From Chloroflexota bacterium (GTDB lineage: Bacteria; Chloroflexota; Anaerolineae; Anaerolineales; Villigracilaceae): a stretch of DNA of 42,885 nt. The stretch spans positions 1 to 42,885 of the forward strand of contig VGNE01000032.1 of assembly GCA_016866215.1 (NCBI GenBank), given 5' to 3'. Below are positions 6,885 through 14,455 of the stretch, piece after piece. The first letter of the stretch is position 1, and each line of letters begins with the position of its first letter. The notes below the pieces were generated by a model that was not told where the DNA came from, made no database searches, and saw nothing but the letters and a program-made list of their open reading frames with translations. The translations under genes were made by a program, and so were the position numbers.

Positions 6885-8198
6885 ATGCAAATTACCCCCA
6901 TCCCTCACCCCCTTTCCGCCACCATCCGCGTACCGGGCTCCAAGTCGTTGACCAGCCGTGCCTTGCTGATCGCGTCACTCGCAAATGGCACCACGCGCCT
7001 AACCAACGCGCTCTTTTCCGACGACTCGCTTTACTTTGCCAGGGCATTGCAAACTTTAGGATTTGGTGTCCATCTTGATGAAGCCAACCACGAAATGACC
7101 GTCACGGGCTTAGGCGGAAAAATTCCCGCAACCCAAGCCGAACTCTTCATCGGCAACGCAGGCACAGCCGCGCGCTTTCTCTCCGCATTTCTTACTCTTG
7201 GCAACGGCGAATACATTTTGGACGGCGAGCCGCGCATGAGAGAACGTCCCATCGGCGACCTTGTTGATTCTCTTACGCAACTTGGCGCAATCATTCAACC
7301 AATCACGCAACTACACGCTTCGCGTGAGCGCAGTCGAAGGGACGCAACACGCAATACGATTTGTCCCCCCATCAAGATCATCGTAAACGGTTTGCCTGGT
7401 GGAAAAACGCAGATAGCAGGCGATATTTCATCCCAGTTTTTATCTGCCTTGCTCATGGTTGCTCCGTATGCTCAAAACCCGATTGAGGTTACTCTTTCAA
7501 CCGAATTGAACTCCAAACCCTACGTAGACATGACCATCGCTATCATGCGCGACTTCGGCGTGGAGATCGAACGAAACGCATATCAATCTTTTAGAATTCC
7601 AATTACGAATTACGCATCACGAATTACGTATGCCATTGAATCCGATGCCTCTGCCGCCTCCTACTTCTTCGCCGCTCCTGCCATTTGCGGTGGAACTGTC
7701 CGAGTGGAAAACATCTCGCGCAAATCTGTGCAGGGCGATATCGCATTTCTCGATGTTCTGAAACAAATGGGGTGTCAGGTTACAGAAGGGGAGAACTTTA
7801 TCGAAGTTACTGGAACAGAAGCATTGGCTGGTGCCGATGTGGATATGCGCGACATCCCCGACACCGCCCAAACTCTTGCTGCGATTGCGCCTTTCGCTTC
7901 TTCACCCACACGCATTCGCGGAATCGCCTCTGCAAGAGTCAAGGAGACTGACAGAGTTCATGCGACGTGCGCCGAACTTGCAAGACTCGGCATCCGTGTG
8001 GAAGAACATAAAGACGGCATGACCATCAATCCCGTAGAAACGATGCGCCCCGCTTCCATCCAAACCTATAACGATCACCGTATGGCAATGTCCTTTTCGC
8101 TGATCGGCTTGCGCGTGGAAGGCATCACGATTGAAAATCCATCCTGCGTTTCCAAAACATTCCCAAATTATTTTGAGGTACTCAAACAGTTATCGTAG
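6885..8198 (+). CDS. aroA: 3-phosphoshikimate 1-carboxyvinyltransferase (EPSP synthase)
   Basis: Transfers the enolpyruvyl group of PEP to shikimate 3-phosphate. The 437 residues have the two-domain EPSPS order: VPGSKSLTSRALLIASLA, the PEP-loop GNAGTAARFLSAFL, RMRERPIGDLVDSL, GDISSQFLSALLM, ESDASAASYFFAA, RVKETDRVHATCAELARLG and YNDHRMAMSFSL. The NAGTA loop resembles the class I type. Two stretches carry repeat DNA in frame: about residues 143-158 (ASRERSRRDATR region) and about 236-249 (RIPITNYASRITY). No clear Shine-Dalgarno precedes ATG 6885; a TCTCCAGTCTCC repeat fills the 38-bp gap after tyrA. Confidence 0.97.
   Translation: MQITPIPHPLSATIRVPGSKSLTSRALLIASLANGTTRLTNALFSDDSLYFARALQTLGFGVHLDEANHEMTVTGLGGKIPATQAELFIGNAGTAARFLSAFLTLGNGEYILDGEPRMRERPIGDLVDSLTQLGAIIQPITQLHASRERSRRDATRNTICPPIKIIVNGLPGGKTQIAGDISSQFLSALLMVAPYAQNPIEVTLSTELNSKPYVDMTIAIMRDFGVEIERNAYQSFRIPITNYASRITYAIESDASAASYFFAAPAICGGTVRVENISRKSVQGDIAFLDVLKQMGCQVTEGENFIEVTGTEALAGADVDMRDIPDTAQTLAAIAPFASSPTRIRGIASARVKETDRVHATCAELARLGIRVEEHKDGMTINPVETMRPASIQTYNDHRMAMSFSLIGLRVEGITIENPSCVSKTFPNYFEVLKQLS
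7313..7357. repeat. In-frame repeat inside aroA (first)
   Basis: CTTCGCGTGAGCGCAGTCGAAGG with flanking ACGCAAC blocks, a hairpin-prone element of intergenic type, encodes the ASRERSRRDATRN stretch. It falls between LTQLGAIIQ and PPIKI, where EPSP synthases have a much shorter connection. Confidence 0.65.
7592..7630. repeat. ATTACG-family repeat inside aroA (second)
   Basis: AATTACGAATTACGCATCAC followed by GAATTACGTAT encodes TNYASRITY. It matches the intergenic ATTACGAATTACG element at 3245-3264. The total loop length is close to that of homologues, so the repeat may have replaced native codons rather than lengthened the protein. Confidence 0.65.
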
Positions 8199-8276
8199 AA
8201 AGGAAACAGGTAAACAAGTAAACAGGTAAACAACGCAACACGTATCTTGTATCTTGTGACTCGTATCTCGTATTCC

Positions 8277-9119
8277 ATGAATTCATCCTTCCACCTCGGT
8301 CTCATCGGCTACCCCCTCGAACATTCCCTCTCGCCCAAACTCCACATTGCCGCATTGAAAGCATGTGGATTGCAAGGTGACTATTCACTGTTTCCCATTC
8401 ACCCCGATGACAAACAAGGCTTGAAGGATATACTCAACCATGTTCGCGCGGGCGAGATGCAGGGACTTAACGTCACTATTCCACACAAACAAAATGTAAT
8501 TTCGTTGTTGGATGAATTAACAGACACTTCTATATCAATAGGAGCGGTCAATACAATTTATATGCGAGATAATAAGTTGACTGGACATAATACCGACGCG
8601 CAGGGATTTTTGACTGATTTGAAAAGATTCTTAACCACGGTGACACAGAGACACAGAGATTTATTAAATAAAAATGTTCTTGTACTTGGCGCGGGAGGTT
8701 CGGCTCATGCAGTAGTTTACGCCTTGCTCAATGGTGGCTGGAACGTCACAATTGCCGCGCGCCGCATAGAACAAGCCGAACAACTCTTAACTTCATTTCC
8801 GAATTACGAATTACATATTACGCATTCCACCAACCTGCGACTTTCGACCTTCGACCTGTTGGTAAACACTACCCCTCTTGGCATGTCTCCAAACATAGAC
8901 CAATCTCCCCTGCCTGCAAATCTGTCATTGCCTTCAAATACTTTAATTTACGATTTGGTCTACAATCCACGTGAGACAAAGCTGGTGAAAGATGCCCGCG
9001 CAAAAGGTTTATTTGCTACAAATGGATTTGGCATGTTAATCGAACAAGCCGCGCTATCCTTTGAAATCTGGGCAGGTCACAACCCACCGCGTGAAATCAT
9101 GCTATCTTCAATTTCATAA
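8277..9119 (+). CDS. aroE: Shikimate dehydrogenase (NADP+)
   Basis: Reduces 3-dehydroshikimate to shikimate. The 280 residues show the substrate domain (GYPLEHSLSPKLHIAAL, GLNVTIPHK with the catalytic Lys, GAVNTIY, GHNTDAQGF), the Rossmann loop VLGAGGSAHAVVYAL, NTTPLGMSP, YDLVYNPRETKL and GFGMLIEQAA. Two in-frame repeat-derived segments are present: LTTVTQRHRD just before the Rossmann strand, and NYELHITHSTNLRLSTFD before NTTPLG. ATG 8277 is chosen because upstream sequence is junction repeat (GTATCTTGTATCTTG). No strong Shine-Dalgarno is visible. Confidence 0.96.
   Translation: MNSSFHLGLIGYPLEHSLSPKLHIAALKACGLQGDYSLFPIHPDDKQGLKDILNHVRAGEMQGLNVTIPHKQNVISLLDELTDTSISIGAVNTIYMRDNKLTGHNTDAQGFLTDLKRFLTTVTQRHRDLLNKNVLVLGAGGSAHAVVYALLNGGWNVTIAARRIEQAEQLLTSFPNYELHITHSTNLRLSTFDLLVNTTPLGMSPNIDQSPLPANLSLPSNTLIYDLVYNPRETKLVKDARAKGLFATNGFGMLIEQAALSFEIWAGHNPPREIMLSSIS
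8634..8658. repeat. In-frame ACCACGGTGACACAGAG repeat inside aroE
   Basis: The stretch ACCACGGTGACACAGAG followed by ACACAGAG encodes TTVTQRHRD. It lies between the helix after GHNTDAQGF and the Rossmann strand NVLVLGAGG, where homologues have only a short link. Confidence 0.65.
8799..8856. repeat. ATTACG-family plus CTTTCGACCTTCGACC repeat inside aroE
   Basis: GAATTACGAATTACATATTACGC-type DNA followed by CGACTTTCGACCTTCGACC encodes the segment NYELHITHSTNLRLSTFD. Both parts look like junction repeats rather than conserved enzyme sequence. Confidence 0.65.
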
Positions 9120-9182
9120 CGGAACACGCAACACGAAGCACGTAAACAGGTAAACACGTACACAAGGAAACACGGAGAAATT

Positions 9183-10352
9183 ATGCTACGCTTCTTAACC
9201 GCAGGTGAATCGCACGGACCATCACTTACCGCAATTTTAGACGGCATGCCTGCTGGCTTATCTATCACTGCTGAAATTATTAACAAAGAACTTGCCCGCC
9301 GCCAACAAGGCTACGGCTCAGGCGGACGCATGAAGATCGAAAGGGACACTGTTCAAATTCTCGGCGGAGTCATGGCGGGCGAAACTACAGGCGCGCCGAT
9401 TGCCCTGCTCGTCCAAAACAATGATCATCTCAATTGGAAGGGCAAAGCCATTGAGCCGATGACCGCCCCGCGCCCAGGTCATGCGGATTTGACAGGCGCG
9501 GTGAAATACGGTTACAAGGATTTACGCCCAGCCCTTGAGCGCGCCTCTGCACGCGAAACCACGATGCGCGTCGTGGTTGGTGCGGTGTGCAAACATTTCC
9601 TTTTACAATTTGGAATCATCATCGGCGGATACGTTTCATCCATTGGCGAAGTGCAAACCGATTTTGGCAACATGCCTTTTGAAGAACGCTTTACCCGCGC
9701 TGATGAATCCGATGTGCGCTGCCCGGTTGAATCATCCTCCGCAAAAATGCGCGACGAAATCGAGAAGGCCATTCACGGAAAAAATACTTTGGGCGGTATG
9801 CTTGAAATCGTCGCGCTCAACCTTCCCGTCGGTCTCGGCAGTTTTGTGCAATGGGATAAACGCCTCGAAGCCAAACTCGCCATGGCGATCATGTCCGTGC
9901 AAGCCATCAAAGGTGTTGAAATTGGCGATGCGTTTGAGAATGCAAAACGAGTTGGTACACAGGCGCATGACCCAATTCAATTACGTAATACGCAATACGT
10001 GATACGTAATTCGAACCGCGCAGGCGGAATCGAAGGCGGAATCAGCAACGGACAGCCGATTGTCATCCGTGCGGCGATGAAACCAATAGCCACCACGCTT
10101 CTTCCCCAGCCGACAGTTGACCTTGCGTCAGGGATAGAATCTCCCACCCAATATGAACGCTCCGATTTTTGTCCCGTACCACGCGCTGTTCCCATCCTTG
10201 AAGCAATGGTTGCCTTTGTTTTAGCAGACGCGCTGATCGAAAAACTCGGCGGTGATTCAATAAACGAAATGAAACCGAGATTTGAAACATTGAAAAAAGC
10301 AACACTTGAAGACCTGCCAATGGATAATATCGCGCACATATTTTGGGAATAA
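9183..10352 (+). CDS. aroC: Chorismate synthase
   Basis: Final step: EPSP to chorismate, using reduced FMN. The 389 residues carry MLRFLTAGESHGPSLTAILDGMPAGL, RRQQGYGSGGRMKIE, TTGAPIALLVQN, PRPGHADLTGAVKYG, LERASARETTMRVVVGA, NRAGGIEGGISNGQPIV and a C-terminal DFCPVPRAVPILEAM. Residues from about Pro265 in the loop before NRAGG (IQLRNTQYVIRNS) are encoded by a palindromic ATTACG repeat of the same length as the usual variable loop. A GGAG motif lies about 7 nt before ATG 9183. The 5' gap is a GTAAACAGG junction repeat. Confidence 0.97.
   Translation: MLRFLTAGESHGPSLTAILDGMPAGLSITAEIINKELARRQQGYGSGGRMKIERDTVQILGGVMAGETTGAPIALLVQNNDHLNWKGKAIEPMTAPRPGHADLTGAVKYGYKDLRPALERASARETTMRVVVGAVCKHFLLQFGIIIGGYVSSIGEVQTDFGNMPFEERFTRADESDVRCPVESSSAKMRDEIEKAIHGKNTLGGMLEIVALNLPVGLGSFVQWDKRLEAKLAMAIMSVQAIKGVEIGDAFENAKRVGTQAHDPIQLRNTQYVIRNSNRAGGIEGGISNGQPIVIRAAMKPIATTLLPQPTVDLASGIESPTQYERSDFCPVPRAVPILEAMVAFVLADALIEKLGGDSINEMKPRFETLKKATLEDLPMDNIAHIFWE
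9979..10011. repeat. ATTACG palindrome inside aroC
   Basis: AATTACGTAATACG (9979-9992) pairs with CGTGATACGTAATT (9998-10011) with mismatches. It encodes the variable loop before NRAGGIEGG and is related to 3217-3264. Confidence 0.7.
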
Positions 10353-10360
10353 ATATTACG

Positions 10361-10458
10361 CGTCATTGCGAGGGCGGCGCTCTTCCGCCCGAAGCAATCT
10401 CCTTGCGCATGGGGGGATTGCTTCGTCGCGAAGAACAAGAGCGCTCCTCGCAATGACG
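10361..10458. repeat. CGTCATTGCGAG-type palindromic element between aroC and aroKB
   Basis: CGTCATTGCGAG at 10361 is mirrored by CTCGCAATGACG ending at 10458. Inside are the complementary blocks GAAGCAATC and GATTGCTTC, plus GCGCTCTT and AAGAGCGC. Related elements lie at 28884-29004 and 36508-36622. It fills nearly the whole 117-bp gap before aroKB. Confidence 0.85.
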
Positions 10459-10469
10459 GATGGAGAACT

Positions 10470-12044
10470 ATGCCACACATCTTCCTCTACGGTCCCCCAG
10501 GGACAGGCAAATCCACAGTTGGGAAAAAACTTGCGGGCAATCTCAAACTGCCATTCATTGACCTTGACCGCGTGATCGAAACGAACACGGGTATGGCGAT
10601 TTCGCGCATCATGGAACAACAAGGTGAATCCATTTTTCGTGATTTGGAAACAGCTGCGCTAAAAGAAGCCGTAGGTCACGCTTCTAGCGTGACAAATCCC
10701 ACAAACCCTGGCGGGTTACAAACCCGCCCTACCTTGGTAATTGCTCTTGGCGCTGGCGCGCTTTTGCGAGACGAGAACCGCGCTTTTGCGGAGAGCCATG
10801 GCAAAGTGATCCTGCTCATGGCGGAATTGAAAACTCTACTTGGAAGGCTCAACACAGAGTCTGGTAACCGTCCTTTGCTGGTGGGTGATCTGCGTGAAAA
10901 ATTAACGGCATTACTTGTAAAGCGTGGTGACCATTACAATTCCTTTCCTCTGCTTATCCACGTGGATGGAAAAACCGCGGAACAAAACGCGCATCGTGCG
11001 CAGGTGGTATTGGGACGGCATCACTTGTCTGCGATGGGCGAGTATGATGTGGTCGTAGGACAAATTGGCAATTTGTCCTACATGCAAAACCCGATCATTG
11101 TGACCGATGAAAACGTGGCGATGTTTCACCTTGAAAAAATGAAGGCAGTTTTACAGGATGCGGGTTTTGAACCAAAGTCTGTCATTGTTCCCGCAGGCGA
11201 AAAACATAAAAACCTCGAAACCATTTCCTATTTATGGAAATCATTTCTTGAAAATGGACTTGATCGCAAAAGCACAGTCATCGCTTTGGGCGGTGGTGTG
11301 ATTGGAGATATGGCAGGCTTCGCCGCTTCAACCTATATGCGCGGAATTGACTGGGTGGCTGTGCCGACGACATTACTATCAATGGTGGATGCTTCCCTTG
11401 GCAGCAAGACAGGCTTTGACCTGCCCGAAGGCAAGAACTTGATCGGCTCGTTCCATCCACCGAAATTGGTTTTGGCTGATCCGCAATTGCTTGGCACATT
11501 ACCCGAAGCGGAGTTGATCTCCGGCATGGCAGAAGTGGTCAAGCATGGCATTATCTCTGATCCTGAGTTATTCGCATTATGTACGCGAGGACTGGATTGG
11601 GTAAAAAATAACTTGGATGAAATCGTCAAATGCGCGATGGCGGTGAAGATTAAAATCATCGAAGAAGACCCGTATGAAAAAGGATTTCGCGCTGCGTTGA
11701 ATTTGGGTCACACGGTTGGGCACGCGGTTGAACTTGTCAGCAAATTCAACTTGCGGCATGGAGAAGCCATTGCCATCGGGATGGTGGCAGAGGCGAAGTA
11801 TTCTGCCCGGGTTGGGCTGGCAGGCGTCGGGTTGGCGGAGGCGGTGGCTGAGTCATTATCAGCGTTGGGGTTGCCCATCCACATCCCGCAAGATATGCCG
11901 CGCGAGGAAATTATCCGCGCAATGCGGGTGGATAAAAAGAAGAATGCAAAAGCCATCCGCTTTGCGCTGCCAGTTGAGATTGGCAGAGTGGAACTGGTCG
12001 CGGTGCGTGTGACGGATTTAGAGGCAGTGATCAGTGAGCAGTAA
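10470..12044 (+). CDS. aroKB: Bifunctional shikimate kinase / 3-dehydroquinate synthase fusion
   Basis: A 524-residue fusion. The N-terminal shikimate kinase (about 1-180) has Walker A GPPGTGKST at residues 8-16, the DLDRVIE shikimate site, FRDLE, and GAGALLRDENR, where the usual GGG motif reads GAG. The C-terminal dehydroquinate synthase (about 205-524) has TDENV, VPAGEKHKNLE, GGGVIGDMAGFAASTYMRGI, PTTLLSMVDASLGSKTGFDL, KNLIGSFHPP, AEVVKHG, LNLGHTVGHAVE and RHGEAIAIGM, including the metal ligands. AroK-AroB fusions are known, for example in Thermotoga. Repeat DNA adds 21 codons in the kinase and 9 codons in the interdomain linker, both exactly in frame. The last codons (VISEQ) also come from a junction repeat. 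Confidence 0.95.
   Translation: MPHIFLYGPPGTGKSTVGKKLAGNLKLPFIDLDRVIETNTGMAISRIMEQQGESIFRDLETAALKEAVGHASSVTNPTNPGGLQTRPTLVIALGAGALLRDENRAFAESHGKVILLMAELKTLLGRLNTESGNRPLLVGDLREKLTALLVKRGDHYNSFPLLIHVDGKTAEQNAHRAQVVLGRHHLSAMGEYDVVVGQIGNLSYMQNPIIVTDENVAMFHLEKMKAVLQDAGFEPKSVIVPAGEKHKNLETISYLWKSFLENGLDRKSTVIALGGGVIGDMAGFAASTYMRGIDWVAVPTTLLSMVDASLGSKTGFDLPEGKNLIGSFHPPKLVLADPQLLGTLPEAELISGMAEVVKHGIISDPELFALCTRGLDWVKNNLDEIVKCAMAVKIKIIEEDPYEKGFRAALNLGHTVGHAVELVSKFNLRHGEAIAIGMVAEAKYSARVGLAGVGLAEAVAESLSALGLPIHIPQDMPREEIIRAMRVDKKKNAKAIRFALPVEIGRVELVAVRVTDLEAVISEQ
10671..10733. repeat. 63-bp composite palindrome in frame inside the aroK domain
   Basis: Two hairpins, GGTCACGCT-TCT-AGCGTGAC and GGCGGGTT-ACA-AACCCGCC, lie between outer GTAGG and CCTAC ends. 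The element is exactly 21 codons and begins on a codon boundary. It falls between the helix LETAALKEA and the strand TLVIALGAG, where shikimate kinases have only a few residues. Confidence 0.85.
11055..11081. repeat. 27-bp perfect palindrome in the AroK-AroB linker
   Basis: GTAGGACAAATT (11055-11066), GGC, AATTTGTCCTAC (11070-11081): 12-bp perfect arms, exactly 9 codons in frame, encoding VGQIGNLSY. Confidence 0.85.
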
Positions 12045-12072
12045 TTAGTGATCAGTGATGGAAAGGATGAAT

Positions 12073-12507
12073 ATGAAAATTTTGATCTTGCATGGCCCAA
12101 ATTTAAACCTGCTTGGCACGCGCGAACCCGAAGTATATGGTTCGATGACTCTCGATGACATTAATAAAAAGATGATCGAGTTAGGCAAAGAACTGGGCGT
12201 GGAAATAAAATGCATCCAATCGAATCACGAGGGCGCGTTGATTGATGCGTTGCATGATGCGCGCATGTGGGCGAACGGAGTTGTGTTCAACCCTGGCGGA
12301 TATACCCATATATCCGTAGCATTACGTGATGCGATCTCCGCGATTCAAATCCCAGTGATTGAAGTGCATTTATCCAATGTATATGCGCGTGAAGAATTCC
12401 GCCATGTTTCGATGATCTCTGCGGTGTGCAAGGGGAAGGTTGTTGGTTTTGGCTGGAGGTCTTACGAGTTGGGTTTGCATGGGTTGATTGATATAATCAA
12501 GCCGTGA
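12073..12507 (+). CDS. aroQ: 3-dehydroquinate dehydratase, type II
   Basis: Dehydrates 3-dehydroquinate to 3-dehydroshikimate. The 144 residues match the small type II dodecameric family: LHGPNLNLLGTREPEVYG with the catalytic Tyr, CIQSNHEGALIDALH, the FNPGGYTHISVALRDAI loop, EVHLSNVYAREEFRHVS with the catalytic His region, and a GFGWRSYELGLHGL tail. ATG 12073 is chosen because AAAGGA lies at 12062-12067; earlier in-frame starts fall within that signal and a CAGTGATCAGTGA repeat. The stop overlaps the next gene's GTG start. With this gene the locus has all seven shikimate steps. Confidence 0.96.
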   Translation: MKILILHGPNLNLLGTREPEVYGSMTLDDINKKMIELGKELGVEIKCIQSNHEGALIDALHDARMWANGVVFNPGGYTHISVALRDAISAIQIPVIEVHLSNVYAREEFRHVSMISAVCKGKVVGFGWRSYELGLHGLIDIIKP

Positions 12508-13292
12508 AAAATCAAATCATTCCAACTGCCGAGCCTTTTATTCTACAAGGAAATAAAACAGGGGTTTTGCTCGTTCATGGCTTTACTGGCACGCCCAAGG
12601 AAATGCGCTGGATGGGGGAATATCTCAATCAACAAGGATTCACCTGCCTTGGAGTTCGACTCGCCGGACATGCCACAATCCCCGAAGATATGATCGCTTC
12701 ACACTGGACCGACTGGACTGCTTCTGTTGAAGATGGCTTTCATCTCCTCTGTGGCAGTGTGGACCGAGTCTTCCTTGTTGGGCTTTCGATGGGCGGTGTG
12801 TTAAGTTTGCTGATGTCCACACGGTTCGCGCAGCGTGTGGTGGGTGTGGTGGCGATGTCCACGCTGTATAAACTCCCGGATGATCCTCGATTGAGGCACA
12901 TCGAATGGATCAGTAAGATTGTCCCGTTTATGCCGAAGAGCGATGAAGAGCCCGGGGCAGGTTGGTTTGACAAGGAAGCATGGAAGGATCATGTATCTTA
13001 TCCGCAGAATCCCGTCCGTTCGATTGGGGAGTTGAACAAGTTGCTGGGCGAGATGCGCGCCGCGTTGCCTAAAGTCAATGTGCCGGTTTTGCTCATCCAT
13101 TCGCATGATGATAAATACGTCCCGCCGGAAAGCCTGGAGATGATATACGCCGATCTCACAAGCGCGTCAGACAAGACAAAACTTTATGTGACTGGATCAG
13201 GCCACGTTGTTACGCGGGATGCGGCTCGTCGTCAAGTATTTGAAGCCGCTGTGGAGTTCATCCGTAAAGTGGAGAGTCAACTTGAATCGTAA
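12504..13292 (+). CDS. Alpha/beta hydrolase, carboxylesterase/lipase family
   Basis: A 262-residue single-domain alpha/beta hydrolase like the Est30 monoacylglycerol lipase/carboxylesterase group. The oxyanion motif is LLVHGFTGTPKEM, the nucleophile elbow GLSMGG, the acid residue in HSHDDKYVPPE and the histidine in GSGHVVTRD. There is no signal peptide, so it is cytosolic. The GTG start overlaps the aroQ stop by 4 bp, pointing to translational coupling. Its substrate is unknown and its link to aromatic synthesis is not evident. Confidence 0.88.
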   Translation: MKNQIIPTAEPFILQGNKTGVLLVHGFTGTPKEMRWMGEYLNQQGFTCLGVRLAGHATIPEDMIASHWTDWTASVEDGFHLLCGSVDRVFLVGLSMGGVLSLLMSTRFAQRVVGVVAMSTLYKLPDDPRLRHIEWISKIVPFMPKSDEEPGAGWFDKEAWKDHVSYPQNPVRSIGELNKLLGEMRAALPKVNVPVLLIHSHDDKYVPPESLEMIYADLTSASDKTKLYVTGSGHVVTRDAARRQVFEAAVEFIRKVESQLES

Positions 13293-14418
13293 TCTTTTTT
13301 TTGTCGCCGCCGCTTTGTTTCTCTGGGGCTTTGGCGAGGGGATGTTTTTCAATTTTGTGCCGATCTATCTTGATAACCAGTTTCTTGTGGGTAAATATGA
13401 AATTGGTTTGATCCTGGGCGCGTTCGGTTTTTTCATGGCGGTCACGCATATCCCAGCCGGCCGTCTTGCGGATCGAATTGGGCGTAAACCTTTGCTGACC
13501 ATTGCCTGGGCGCTTGGCCTGGTCTCGACTCTGGTAATGGGGTTTGCTCTGGCTTTGCCGCTTTTTCTGATCGGCTTGTTCGGTTATGGACTCACCGCTT
13601 TTGTTTCATCGCCTTTGAGCAGTTATGTGACTGCGGCGCGCGGCAAGTGGCCTGTGGGAACCGTGCTCTCGCTGACCACCGCGACATTCGGCATGGGCAT
13701 GGTATTGGGACCCATCACAGGCGGGTGGATCGGCGATCATTATGGAATGCGGATGAGCTTTCTGGTTGCCGCGGTCGTGTTTGTTTTCTCGAATTTGTTC
13801 ATATTTTTCATTGAGCATCAGCCGATTGACCATCACGATCCTGATGCTCCGCCGCCAAACCTGTTGAGTAATCAACGTTTCATTGCTCTGATGGGTGTTC
13901 TTGCATTTGCAATATTTTCGATGTATCTATCCCAGCCGCTTACGCCAAACTTTCTCGAAGGTGTGCGCGGACTTTCATTAAGTGGAGCCGGGATCATCTT
14001 TACAGCAGGCGCGCTGGGAAATTCATTGTTAGCGATTGCATTCAGCCGTGTCAATCCTCGCCGCGGATTTTTGTTCGCGCAGGCATTGGTGATCTTGTTC
14101 GCCTTGTTCATTTGGAAAGGCACGAGCCTGCCCGTCTTTGCGCTGGGATATTTTCTGCTCGGTGGTTTTCGCGCAGGCCGCCCCATGGCGATGGCGCAGG
14201 CGCGCGAACTCGTGCATGAATCGCAAATGGGAATTACCTACGGAATCATGGAAACCATCAGTGCGGTGATCTTTATTATCACACCGCCGATTGCAGGATT
14301 TTTATTTGAGCGCGATCCATTCATTGTGTATCCGCTTGCAATTGGGTTGATTGTTGTCTCGATTGTTGTCAGTTATTTCTTCTCTCCGCGAAAAGAACAG
14401 GTGACAGTCACTTCTTAA
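13282..14418 (+). CDS. MFS transporter
   Basis: A 378-residue integral membrane protein with about 12 hydrophobic segments and the MFS signature between helices 2 and 3 (GRLADRIGRKPLL). The TTG start at 13282 is chosen because GGAGAG lies at 13271-13276 and the protein then begins directly before helix 1 (NRNLFFVAAALFLWGFGEG). It overlaps the esterase by 11 bp. The substrate cannot be told from sequence. The final codons (QVTVTS) and the stop are supplied by a 15-bp-arm palindrome. Confidence 0.88.
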   Translation: MNRNLFFVAAALFLWGFGEGMFFNFVPIYLDNQFLVGKYEIGLILGAFGFFMAVTHIPAGRLADRIGRKPLLTIAWALGLVSTLVMGFALALPLFLIGLFGYGLTAFVSSPLSSYVTAARGKWPVGTVLSLTTATFGMGMVLGPITGGWIGDHYGMRMSFLVAAVVFVFSNLFIFFIEHQPIDHHDPDAPPPNLLSNQRFIALMGVLAFAIFSMYLSQPLTPNFLEGVRGLSLSGAGIIFTAGALGNSLLAIAFSRVNPRRGFLFAQALVILFALFIWKGTSLPVFALGYFLLGGFRAGRPMAMAQARELVHESQMGITYGIMETISAVIFIITPPIAGFLFERDPFIVYPLAIGLIVVSIVVSYFFSPRKEQVTVTS

Positions 14419-14432
14419 AGTGACTGTCACCT
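14399..14432. repeat. GTGAC palindrome forming the 3' end of the MFS gene
   Basis: AGGTGACAGTCACTT (14399-14413), CTTA, AAGTGACTGTCACCT (14418-14432): a perfect 15-bp stem. The TAA stop at 14416-14418 lies in its loop and arm. A degenerate relative is at 25265-25296. It lacks a T-run, so it is not a clear intrinsic terminator. Confidence 0.85.
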
Positions 14433-14455
14433 TGAACCTGGAAAGGTAAACTATC

